From NCBI GenBank assembly GCA_015067025.1, contig SVNC01000001.1, positions 1-64,000 on the forward strand: DNA of 64,000 nucleotides, read 5' to 3'. Positions 45,108 to 52,459 of this stretch are shown one piece after another. The notes under the pieces are model-generated. The model was not told the origin of the DNA. It did not search any database and saw nothing but the letters and a program-made list of their open reading frames with translations. This DNA is from Oscillospiraceae bacterium (GTDB lineage: Bacteria > Bacillota > Clostridia > Oscillospirales > Ruminococcaceae). The position numbers were made by a program, and so were the translations under genes. Each line of letters begins with the position of its first letter. The stretch's first letter is position 1.

Positions 45108-46436
45108 ATGTACCTTCCCGACTACATTAAGATAATACTTGATAAGCTGTCTGCAAAGGGTTATGAGGCTTATGTTGTAGGCGGATGTGTGCGTGATTAT
45201 CTTCTGGGGCAATGTCCCAAGGATTACGATGTTACTACATCGGCATTGCCCGAGCAGATAATAGAATGCTTTAGCGACTACAAGCTGCTCACTAACGGCT
45301 TAAAGCATGGAACAGTTACTGTAATAATAAATAATCTTCCCGTTGAAATAACCACGTATCGTATAGACGGAGACTATAAAGATCACAGACATCCTGAAAA
45401 GGTGGAATTTACTTCATCTTTGAAAGAGGATCTTTCCCGCCGTGATTTTACTATTAATGCAATGGTATACTCTGAAAAAACCGGAGTGGTAGATTACTTC
45501 GGTGGTAAGGAGGATCTTGAAAAGAAGATCATTCGTGCGGTAGGAGATCCCTATCAGCGTTTTGATGAGGATGCTCTGAGGATTTTAAGAGCGTTACGCT
45601 TTGCTTCCCGTTTCGGCTTTAAGATAGACAGACCTACTGCAGACGCCGCCCACAGATTAAGATATCTGCTCGAGGGTATTTCCGTAGAACGGATACAGAC
45701 AGAGCTTTGCGGTATACTTATGGGTGATTGTCACGATGTGCTTTATAATTTCCCTGATATTATATGCGAGATAATACCGGAGCTGAGAGCTTCAATTGGT
45801 TTTATACAGTATTCAAAATATCACAACAGAACTGTATACAGACATACCATTGCCGCAACGGCAGGAAGCGACGCTGATATTATTTACAGACTTACGATGT
45901 TGCTCCACGACGTGGGAAAGCCCGAAAGCTTTTATATGGATGATGACGGTGTGGGACACTTTAAGGGTCATGCACTTGTCAGCAGGAGAATTGCAGAAAA
46001 AATCCTGAAAAGACTTAAATTCAGTAATAAAATTACCGATGAGGTATTATTCTTAATAGAAAATCACAGCATAAAGATGAATGATACTGAAAAGTATATA
46101 AAGAAAGCTGTTGTAAGATATGGTGCCGAAGGCTTTTTAAAGCTTATAAATGTCCATATTTTTGATAATCTCGGCAAGGCTGAGTGGTATCTTTGGGAGA
46201 ATGACTTTTTCCGTAGTATTGCACAGCATACAAGAGAATATCTTGAAAAACAGCCTGCTCTCTCATTAAAGGATCTTAAAGTGAACGGTAATGACGTTTC
46301 TGCACTTGGGTTTGTGGGTGAAGAGATAGGCAAGGCTCTGCATTTTCTTATGGATGCGGTTATAGATGAGCATTGTCAGAACGAGAAAGAAAAACTGCTC
46401 GTATTTTTAAAAAAGAACAGAAAGAACATAAAGTAA
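45108..46436 (+). CDS. cca: CCA tRNA nucleotidyltransferase
   Basis: 442 residues of the poly(A) polymerase/tRNA nucleotidyltransferase class. The nucleotidyltransferase head has GGCVRDYLLG and the metal Asp pair DYD (39, 41), followed by RRDFTINAM and an HD domain in the middle (LLHDVGKPE, HALVSRRIA). It repairs or adds tRNA 3' CCA ends. ATG at 45108 is used, with AAAGGAG 7 bases upstream; the frame's TTG start lies in the tuf terminator. mreB follows after 15 bases. Since the tRNA genes here encode CCA, a repair role is likely. Confidence 0.9.
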   Translation: MYLPDYIKIILDKLSAKGYEAYVVGGCVRDYLLGQCPKDYDVTTSALPEQIIECFSDYKLLTNGLKHGTVTVIINNLPVEITTYRIDGDYKDHRHPEKVEFTSSLKEDLSRRDFTINAMVYSEKTGVVDYFGGKEDLEKKIIRAVGDPYQRFDEDALRILRALRFASRFGFKIDRPTADAAHRLRYLLEGISVERIQTELCGILMGDCHDVLYNFPDIICEIIPELRASIGFIQYSKYHNRTVYRHTIAATAGSDADIIYRLTMLLHDVGKPESFYMDDDGVGHFKGHALVSRRIAEKILKRLKFSNKITDEVLFLIENHSIKMNDTEKYIKKAVVRYGAEGFLKLINVHIFDNLGKAEWYLWENDFFRSIAQHTREYLEKQPALSLKDLKVNGNDVSALGFVGEEIGKALHFLMDAVIDEHCQNEKEKLLVFLKKNRKNIK

Positions 46437-46451
46437 GGAAAGGTGACGTAA

Positions 46452-47468
46452 ATGGCTTCAACAGATATAGGAATTGATTTAGGTACAGCGAATATTATTA
46501 TCACACTGGGAAATAAGGGTATAGTAATAAACGAGCCCTCGGTAGTAGCTTATGATAAGAAAAAGCAGTGCGTTTTAGCGGTAGGTAACGAGGCGTATAA
46601 GATGCTTGGCAGAACTCCCGAATACATCGTTGCAGTAAAGCCCTTAAAGGATGGCGTTGTATCAGATAATGAAATGACGGAAGCAATGCTCATTGCCTTT
46701 ATCAGAAAGGTTATAGGCAGAATTGTAAAGCCCAGAATAATTCTCTGTGTTCCTTCCTCTGTAACAGACGTGGAAAGCCGTGCAGTTGTAGAAGCGGCAT
46801 TATCCGCAGGTGCAAGAAAGGTATATCTTATTGAAGAGCCTATTGCGGCACTTCTCGGTGCAGGAATTGACATTTCAAAGCCTAATGGTACAATGGTAGT
46901 TGACATCGGTGGCGGTACTGTAGATATTGCAGTAGTATCCTTTAACGGTATTGTAAAGAGTGCTTCGCTCAAGTTGGCAGGAAACCGTTTTGACGCAGCT
47001 ATTGTAAAGGGCGTTACCCAGAAGTACAAGATACTTATAGGCGATAAGACAGCGGAGAACGCTAAGAAGGAAATCGCAACTGTTTTTGAGCCTACAGGCA
47101 AGAAAAAGATAACGGTAAAGGGCAGACATCTTATAAAGGGTCTTCCTGAAAGTGTAGAGATAACCGACAAGGATATGTATGATTTCCTTATTGACGAGGT
47201 AACGGAAATCGTAGATAAGATAAAGGTAGTATTTGAACAGACACCCCCTGAGCTTGTGGGTGATATTCTTACAAACGGCATCGTGCTTACAGGTGGAGGT
47301 GCATTATTAAAGGGACTTCCCGAACTTATTGCAAAGACGGTCGGAGCTCCCTGTTACGTTGCAGACGATCCTATCGAATGTGTGGCCAAGGGCGTACAGA
47401 AGGCGTTTAAGCACGCAGATGAATTGCTTGATGGCTTTGAAAAGATCTCACTTTACAGATATAAATAA
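46452..47468 (+). CDS. mreB: Rod shape-determining protein MreB
   Basis: 338-residue actin-like protein that organises lateral cell-wall growth. Phosphate-1 GIDLGTANI, the adenosine-type DIGGGTVDIAV, and GIVLTGGGALLKGL are typical of MreB/Mbl. Length is typical. GGAAAGGTGACGTAA precedes ATG. It stands apart from mreC/mreD, suggesting an extra MreB-like paralogue such as Mbl; paralogue type cannot be decided from sequence alone. A strong terminator follows. Confidence 0.92.
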   Translation: MASTDIGIDLGTANIIITLGNKGIVINEPSVVAYDKKKQCVLAVGNEAYKMLGRTPEYIVAVKPLKDGVVSDNEMTEAMLIAFIRKVIGRIVKPRIILCVPSSVTDVESRAVVEAALSAGARKVYLIEEPIAALLGAGIDISKPNGTMVVDIGGGTVDIAVVSFNGIVKSASLKLAGNRFDAAIVKGVTQKYKILIGDKTAENAKKEIATVFEPTGKKKITVKGRHLIKGLPESVEITDKDMYDFLIDEVTEIVDKIKVVFEQTPPELVGDILTNGIVLTGGGALLKGLPELIAKTVGAPCYVADDPIECVAKGVQKAFKHADELLDGFEKISLYRYK

Positions 47469-47474
47469 ACAAAG

Positions 47475-47507
47475 AAAGCTGAAATGCATTTGCATTTCAG
47501 CTTTTTA
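47475..47507. terminator. Terminator between mreB and the convergent regulator
   Basis: AAAGCTGAAATGCA and TGCATTTCAGCTTTTT form a nearly loop-free 14-bp stem with a T-run. Confidence 0.88.
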
Positions 47508-47747
47508 ATATATTTCTTGCTCAAGATTTTTAAAAAGTTCGCAATCGAAAAATTCAACTATTGTCATTTGTAATCCGTCACAGAGCTTTTTGATAGTCAC
47601 TATACCTATATTTTTTGCCTTTTTGTTTACAATGTCATTGACGGTGGATTGGGTTACTGCGGATATAGTGCATAGCTTGTTTACTGTTATATCACGTTCC
47701 TTGCAAAGCTCTAAAATACGTTCTGCAACTGCCTCGGAAATATACAT
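47505..47747 (-). CDS. Small XRE-family transcriptional regulator
   Basis: 80 residues, almost wholly one Cro/C1-type helix-turn-helix domain: ILELCKERDITVNKLCTISAVTQSTVNDIV at 11-40, then a short helical tail. It has no sensor domain. Its gene is divergent from a membrane-protein gene whose promoter is bracketed by two identical palindromes, so it probably represses that gene and itself. AGAAAGG lies 11 bases before ATG. The length is near the minimum for a repressor, and no ligand or antirepressor partner is evident. Confidence 0.82.
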   Translation of the reverse strand: MYISEAVAERILELCKERDITVNKLCTISAVTQSTVNDIVNKKAKNIGIVTIKKLCDGLQMTIVEFFDCELFKNLEQEIY

Positions 47748-47798
47748 ATCATCAAATCCTTTCTAATATGATGATAGCATAATTTTATGCAATTTATT

Positions 47799-47812
47799 AA
47801 CGGTAAACCGTT
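47799..47812. promoter_or_regulatory. Operator-like palindrome 1
   Basis: AACGGTAAACCGTT (arms AACGGT and ACCGTT, two-base gap). It overlaps the first two bases of the -35 box of the plus-strand promoter. Confidence 0.8.
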
Positions 47813-47839
47813 GACATTTGAATATTTCTGTGATATAAT
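47811..47839 (+). promoter_or_regulatory. Sigma-A promoter of the zinc-ribbon membrane protein
   Basis: TTGACA (47811-47816), 17-base spacer, TATAAT (47834-47839), a perfect consensus lying between the two palindromes. Confidence 0.92.
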
Positions 47840-47845
47840 CAACTT

Positions 47846-47859
47846 AACGGTAAACCGTT
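47846..47859. promoter_or_regulatory. Operator-like palindrome 2
   Basis: A second exact copy of AACGGTAAACCGTT, beginning 7 bases after the -10 box, over the expected transcription start. Centres of the two copies are 47 bases apart. Confidence 0.8.
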
Positions 47860-47901
47860 AATAAATTTAGTGATTACATAAGTAATCGGGAGGTAAAAAA
47901 T

Positions 47902-48339
47902 ATGTTTAATAACATAGGTCGAAAAATTAAATCTCTTGTAAAAGTTTTATTTGTTGTATCCTGCATAGGTGCTGGCATACTTGTGTGTTTGTGTGTTGCT
48001 TTTACTTTCCAATATAAAATACCGGAAGTTGCTCTCTTTGGTTTGCTTATTGCAGCTGCGATAGTGTTTTTCTCTTGGATTGGTTCGTTTGTGTTATATG
48101 GATTTGGCGATTTGGTAGAAAACAGCGATATCACTCAGTACTACACGAAGAAAATTTATGACGAACTACATGAAGAGCCAAACGAAACTACTCACAATAC
48201 TGGTTCGCATAGTAGTAGCATGAGCAATTTTAGACAGCAGGCTTTAGGCGTTAACCATACTTGTTGGACTTGCAAAAACTGTAAAGAGGACAATCCTAAT
48301 ACGTCTGTATTTTGCCAGAACTGTGGCGACCATAAATAA
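47902..48339 (+). CDS. Two-helix membrane protein with C-terminal zinc ribbon
   Basis: 145 residues. Two hydrophobic helices (about 13-36 and 42-66) with a short connection, then a polar linker rich in Ser/Thr/His, and a C-terminal zinc ribbon with CKNC-type (124, 127) and CQNC-type (138, 141) pairs. Both tails should be cytosolic. GGGAGGTAAAAAAT precedes ATG. The promoter is consensus and flanked by two operator-like palindromes near a divergent XRE gene. This layout suggests tightly controlled expression; function is unknown. Confidence 0.78.
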   Translation: MFNNIGRKIKSLVKVLFVVSCIGAGILVCLCVAFTFQYKIPEVALFGLLIAAAIVFFSWIGSFVLYGFGDLVENSDITQYYTKKIYDELHEEPNETTHNTGSHSSSMSNFRQQALGVNHTCWTCKNCKEDNPNTSVFCQNCGDHK

Positions 48340-48343
48340 TCAC

Positions 48344-48376
48344 AAAAGCTCAGATGCACCGCATCTGAGCTTTTTT
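48344..48376 (+). terminator. Terminator of the zinc-ribbon membrane gene
   Basis: AAAAGCTCAGATGC and GCATCTGAGCTTTTTT pair around ACC, directly after the stop. Confidence 0.88.
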
Positions 48377-48403
48377 ATGTGGTAATATTCTAATGGTGGG
48401 ATA

Positions 48404-48842
48404 GATAAATTGTTGTTTATAGGGTTGCCGTAGGCATTGTAGCCCCAATCCCCCTGACCCCCTTTCCCCTGAGGAAAGGGGGAAAATACGGGGGCTACCG
48501 CCCCTTGTGACCCTTTGGGGCTACCGCCCCAGCAGTCCAAGGGACTGCGACGCCCTTTAGGGCAATAAACCACCTTTTATATCGGCGTTTGAGGGCAATT
48601 TACCACCTTATTTTAATTATAATCATTTCCGTAGGGGCGTCTATCAGACGCCCGCCGCCGTAGGCGGAATTGGGAGCGGCAGCAGTCCAAGGGACTGCGA
48701 CGCCCTTTAGGGCAATAATCCCCGTTTATATCGGCGTTTGCGGGCAATTTACCACCTTGTTTTAATTATAATCATTTCCGTAGGGGCGACTGTTTCGTAA
48801 GAAACAGTCGCGGTCTTTAGACCAACGACTACTTAGTCGCCC
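48404..48842. repeat. Repeat element, copy 3, lacking its right terminal repeat
   Basis: The left end GATAAATTGTTGTTT (48404-48418) is the full TIR. Interior modules match the other copies: CCCC-rich arms, then two partial copies of the 188-bp unit (48517-48662 and 48681-48842). Where copy 2 ends in its right TIR after GGCGGAATTGGGAGCGGCGG, here the GCGGC is followed by another AGCAGTCC module, and no right TIR is found. Confidence 0.75.
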
Positions 48843-48847
48843 GTATA

Positions 48848-48922
48848 CAACCAATCGCTAAAAGCGAAAATTTCACACCGGCGAAGCAGGTATTTCACTC
48901 TTAAATTTGCGTAGCAAATTTA
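48848..48922. repeat. Short-hairpin array fragment with TTTCAC linkers
   Basis: Small hairpins ATCGCT-AAA-AGCGA, CCGGCGAAGCAGG-type and TTAAATTTGC-GTA-GCAAATTTAA are joined by AATTTCAC/TATTTCAC linkers, like the arrays at 5275 and 24436. It abuts the end of the LUD gene. Confidence 0.55.
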
Positions 48923-48924
48923 AA

Positions 48925-49563
48925 TCAATATCCCAGCTCTTCCGCAATAAAGATAACCTTTATTCTGTCTTTATCTCTCTGATGAGCCATAATTACGTAG
49001 TCATTGCAGATTCTGTCATCACTGTTGCAATGACCGCAGCGTCCTGTCATAGCGCAGGGCGTTTTTTTATTCAGTCTTATGCAGTTTGCAGGAGAAGCGA
49101 TGGTTTCCAGTCTGTCAACTGCGGCGTGAAGGTCTGTTACAATCTTATTTATACCTGCAACTACGATAACCTGCTTAGGACCGTATATCATAGCCGCTAC
49201 TCTGTTGCCGTTGCCGTCAACGTTGTAAAGCTCGCCGAATTCTGTTACTGCATTGGTGCTTGTAAAATATGTATCGGCGGTAAATGCCTTTCTCATAAGG
49301 TCGCCTACTTCTTCAGCAGGAACACTATCACGGTCAAGATAAATACCTTTATATTCCTTATTCAGCCAGTCCTGAATACCCGTGTCACGAAGAGTCATAG
49401 AGCCGCCTGACAGTATTATCTTATCATCTTTTATAAGCTCCTTGATTATTTCCTTTGCTTCTTCAGCGGTGTCTACAAGATAGCCCTTCATATTATTCCT
49501 TTCAAGGGCGGCAATGACCTTGCCTGCACGCTTTTTTAACGATTCTCTTACGGTTGCATCCAT
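48925..49563 (-). CDS. LUD-domain protein (LutC/YkgG-like)
   Basis: 212 residues of the LUD superfamily. The segment KIILSGGSMTLRDTGIQDWL and the late VVAGINKIVTDLHAAVDRLE are typical, as is the C-terminal Cys cluster PCAMTGRCGHCNSDDRIC, which could hold a metal. In LutABC operons such domains help oxidise lactate; this one stands alone with no LutA/LutB partner, so its role is unclear. ATG at 49563 is used (GAAAGGAAGC upstream); the longer frame is a hydrophobic read-through of the promoter region. Confidence 0.82.
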   Translation of the reverse strand: MDATVRESLKKRAGKVIAALERNNMKGYLVDTAEEAKEIIKELIKDDKIILSGGSMTLRDTGIQDWLNKEYKGIYLDRDSVPAEEVGDLMRKAFTADTYFTSTNAVTEFGELYNVDGNGNRVAAMIYGPKQVIVVAGINKIVTDLHAAVDRLETIASPANCIRLNKKTPCAMTGRCGHCNSDDRICNDYVIMAHQRDKDRIKVIFIAEELGY

Positions 49564-49599
49564 TTTTAAGCTTCCTTTCAATGTAAATTCTTTAAAATA

Positions 49600-49628
49600 A
49601 ATATAACATATTTTCTTAAAAAAGTCTA
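49600..49628 (-). promoter_or_regulatory. Sigma-A-like promoter of the LUD gene
   Basis: On the minus strand TAGACT (49628-49623), 17-base spacer, TATATT (49605-49600). Confidence 0.55.
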
Positions 49629-49641
49629 TATGGGAATAGAC
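49624..49641. promoter_or_regulatory. Inverted repeat between divergent promoters
   Basis: GTCTAT-ATGGGA-ATAGAC covers both divergent -35 boxes. It may be a shared operator, or simply the symmetry of two similar -35 boxes. Confidence 0.45.
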
Positions 49642-49665
49642 AATTTGATAAAAATATGCTACAAT
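49637..49665 (+). promoter_or_regulatory. Sigma-A-like promoter of manA
   Basis: TAGACA (49637-49642), 17-base spacer, TACAAT (49660-49665). Confidence 0.7.
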
Positions 49666-49729
49666 AAATGAGAGTATAAATTGACGAAAATACAGAAAAA
49701 TTTTACATACCTGAAAGGAATAACTTACA

Positions 49730-50680
49730 ATGGAAATTTTAAAACTTACAGCACCCTGCAAGGATTATTTATGGGGTGGCAACAGATTAAGAGAGGAATA
49801 CGGTAAGAAGTCAGATGCTGACAAGATAGCAGAAAGCTGGGAGCTTTCCTGCCATAAGGATGGCGAAAGCGTTATCGCAAACGGCAAGGACGAGGGTAAG
49901 ACTTTAACTCAGTACGTTGCTGAAAATAAGTCTGCACTTGGTACAAACTGTGACAGATTTGAGTATTTTCCCATTCTTATAAAGCTTATTGACGCAAAGG
50001 ACAATCTGTCTGTTCAGGTTCATCCCAACAACGATTATGCAATGCGTGTCGAGGGCGAATACGGCAAGACAGAAATGTGGTATATAGTAGACTGCAACGA
50101 GGATGCAAAGCTTATCTACGGCTTTGAAAAGGAGATATCAAGAGAAGAATTTGCAAAACGTATCGAAGAAAACACCCTCCTCGAAGTAACCAACAACGTA
50201 CCAGTACATAAGGGAGACGTTTTCTTTATCGAAGCAGGTACACTCCATGCTATCGGCAGCGGAATACTTATAGCTGAAATCCAGCAGAATTCCAACACCA
50301 CCTACAGAGTATATGACTACGGCAGAGTAGGAGCAGACGGAAAGCCCAGACAGCTCCACGTTGAAAAGGCGGTAGAAGTAACCGAGCTTTGCCCTCCTAA
50401 ATACGACACGAAGCCCGAAGGAAGTACAGAAAAGATTGACGGCGGCGAAAAGACTCTTCTTCGTTCCTGCGAATATTTCAACGTAAATAAGATAAAGGTA
50501 GAGAGTGAAGTAAAACTTTCAGCTACAGAAAAATCCTTCAACAGCATTTTGGTTCTTGATGGACAGGGCGAAGTCGGCGGTATCAAGGCAGAAAAGGGCG
50601 ACAGCTTCTTTATTCCTGCAGGCTTTGATAATTATAACGTAAAGGGTAACCTTGAAATAATCGTTACAGACATTATATAA
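49730..50680 (+). CDS. manA: Mannose-6-phosphate isomerase, class I
   Basis: 316-residue zinc enzyme that interconverts mannose-6-phosphate and fructose-6-phosphate, linking mannose to glycolysis and to GDP-mannose. The metal site is visible as QVHPND-like VQVHPNNDYA (Gln96, His98), Glu115 in KTEMW, and the His of EAGTLHAIG. Length fits the short Firmicutes type. GAAAGG precedes ATG at good distance. A ROK glucokinase follows after 27 bases, so the two probably form a sugar-use operon. Confidence 0.92.
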   Translation: MEILKLTAPCKDYLWGGNRLREEYGKKSDADKIAESWELSCHKDGESVIANGKDEGKTLTQYVAENKSALGTNCDRFEYFPILIKLIDAKDNLSVQVHPNNDYAMRVEGEYGKTEMWYIVDCNEDAKLIYGFEKEISREEFAKRIEENTLLEVTNNVPVHKGDVFFIEAGTLHAIGSGILIAEIQQNSNTTYRVYDYGRVGADGKPRQLHVEKAVEVTELCPPKYDTKPEGSTEKIDGGEKTLLRSCEYFNVNKIKVESEVKLSATEKSFNSILVLDGQGEVGGIKAEKGDSFFIPAGFDNYNVKGNLEIIVTDII

Positions 50681-50707
50681 TGAATTTCTGAAAGGACGGT
50701 AAGGCTT

Positions 50708-51658
50708 ATGAATTATTATATCGGTGTTGATATCGGCGGTACGAACATTAAGGCAGGAGTAGTGGATGATGGATATAATCTCCTTTCTTCCGTATCGGTT
50801 AAGACCAATTCGGTGAATGGTTACGAAAGTGTTGTAAAGGCTATATATGAAGCTATAGAAAAGGCTGTAGCCCAGACAGGCGTAGCTATGGACGATATAA
50901 AGTCAATAGGTGTAGGCTGTCCCGGTACAATGGACAGTGAAAATGGTGTCGTGCTTTACGCAAACAATCTTCACTGGGAGAACGTACCTCTTGCAAAGGA
51001 TATTGAAAAGAAATTCGGCAAAAATGTAATACTTGAAAACGATGCAAACGTAGCGGCATATGGTGAATTTTTAGCAGGTGCTGCCAAAGGTGCAACAAAC
51101 TCCGTTGTACTTACTTTAGGTACAGGAGTCGGTGCAGGTATAATTATAAACGGCAGTATATACAGCGGCTCAAACAATGCAGGCGGTGAAATAGGTCACA
51201 CAGTAATTGAGGTCGACGGATGCCAGTGTACCTGCGGAAGAAGGGGTTGCTTTGAAACCTATGCATCTGCTACGGGTCTTATCCGTATGACAAAGGAAAT
51301 GATAGAGGAAAGACCTCAGACTAAAATGCGTGAAATGGTGGAGCGTGATGGAAAGATTTCTGCCCGTACCTCCTTCAATGCGGCAAAGCTTGGTGATCCT
51401 GAAGCTATAGAGGTAGTTGAAAAGTATATAAAATATCTTGCGGCAGGTATCGCAAACGTTATAAACGTATTCCAGCCTGATATCTTATGCATAGGCGGTG
51501 GCGTTTGCAACGAGGGTGATAATCTGCTCATTCCTCTAAAAAAGCAGATAGCCCAGCAGATATACAGCAAAAACAGTGCTAAGAATACTGAGATAGTAAT
51601 CTGCTCCCTTGGTAACAAGGCGGGTATGATAGGCAGTGCTATGCTTGGCAGAAAATAA
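50708..51658 (+). CDS. glcK: ROK-family glucokinase
   Basis: 316-residue sugar kinase that phosphorylates glucose, or a related hexose, at C6. The ATP-binding GVDIGGTNIKAGV opens the protein; the ROK zinc site has GH in GEIGHTVIE and Cys172, 174, 176, 181 (CQCTCGRRGC), and the second signature GAGIIINGSIYSG is present. No DNA-binding domain is attached, so it is an enzyme, not a ROK repressor. GAAAGGACGG precedes ATG. It probably shares a transcript with manA. Confidence 0.93.
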   Translation: MNYYIGVDIGGTNIKAGVVDDGYNLLSSVSVKTNSVNGYESVVKAIYEAIEKAVAQTGVAMDDIKSIGVGCPGTMDSENGVVLYANNLHWENVPLAKDIEKKFGKNVILENDANVAAYGEFLAGAAKGATNSVVLTLGTGVGAGIIINGSIYSGSNNAGGEIGHTVIEVDGCQCTCGRRGCFETYASATGLIRMTKEMIEERPQTKMREMVERDGKISARTSFNAAKLGDPEAIEVVEKYIKYLAAGIANVINVFQPDILCIGGGVCNEGDNLLIPLKKQIAQQIYSKNSAKNTEIVICSLGNKAGMIGSAMLGRK

Positions 51659-51668
51659 AATGTCCGAT

Positions 51669-51687
51669 GGGCGAACGTTGTTCGCCC
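51669..51687 (+). other. Hairpin in the glcK-radC gap
   Basis: GGGCGAAC-GTT-GTTCGCCC, a perfect 8-bp stem with a 3-base loop. It is followed by GTCTGTAATTATT, too poor in T for a certain terminator. The left arm sequence recurs as GGCGAAC at 51711-51717 against the radC start. Confidence 0.7.
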
Positions 51688-51718
51688 GTCTGTAATTATT
51701 GAAAGGAGGCGGCGAACG

Positions 51719-52444
51719 TTGAGCAAGAAGAATAAACCTGACCACAATATACACGAAGGGCACAGAAGCAGAATGATGAGCCGCCTTATTAAAAACGGCA
51801 GTTCGGATTTTCAGACCCACGAGCTGTTGGAAATCCTTCTTTACAGCAGTTGTAAAAGATGTGATACAAACCCGATAGCACATAACCTTATTGACGAGTT
51901 TGGCTCACTGACAGGAGTGCTTACCGCATCCGCTGACGAGCTGTCAAGGGTTCAGGGCGTTGGAACGGCTACTGCAAATATGCTTGTTTCTATGGGTGCG
52001 GTACTCAGAAGATTACTTGAAGAAAGCGTAGTAAAGGGTGATTCCTTACAAGACTCTGATTTAGCAAAGGACTTCTGTTCATCAATGTTCTATCTTGAAA
52101 ATTCAGAGCAGATAAGAATGATATTCTTAGATGGTGATTATTGCTTTGTTTCCCAGGAAATAATAAGCAGGGGATGCATTGAGCAGGTAAAACCGAATAT
52201 GCTTGAAATTATCGAAAAGGCAGTTAAAAAGCGTTGCCCTATAGTTATGCTGACTCATAATCATCCTAAGGGTAGTGAGTTGCCCTCAAACGAGGATAAA
52301 CTGCTCACCCGAAACCTTTTCAATTTATTGCAGAAGGTAGATATCTATCTTGCCGACCACATAATAGTGGGTATGTACGGCACAATGTCAATGAGAGAAA
52401 ACGATCTTCTTCCTGATTTGTGGAATGAGCTTGAGAAAGATTAA
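51719..52444 (+). CDS. radC: RadC-family JAB/MPN protein
   Basis: 241 residues. A helix-hairpin-helix segment (LSRVQGVGTATAN) precedes a JAMM metallo-domain with His180, His182 and Asp193 (HNHPKGSELPSNED). RadC proteins were once linked to DNA repair, but the link is doubtful; many are tied to mobile DNA or competence. Its start is TTG, with AAAGGAGG 10 bases before. uvrB follows after 15 bases, so it shares the excision-repair operon. Confidence 0.88.
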   Translation: MSKKNKPDHNIHEGHRSRMMSRLIKNGSSDFQTHELLEILLYSSCKRCDTNPIAHNLIDEFGSLTGVLTASADELSRVQGVGTATANMLVSMGAVLRRLLEESVVKGDSLQDSDLAKDFCSSMFYLENSEQIRMIFLDGDYCFVSQEIISRGCIEQVKPNMLEIIEKAVKKRCPIVMLTHNHPKGSELPSNEDKLLTRNLFNLLQKVDIYLADHIIVGMYGTMSMRENDLLPDLWNELEKD

Positions 52445-52459
52445 AGGAGAAAACGCCCG

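Noticed and set aside
48340-48573. Open frame across repeat copy 3
   Set aside because: It translates the GC-rich palindromes as Gly/Pro-rich sequence, and has no ribosome binding site.
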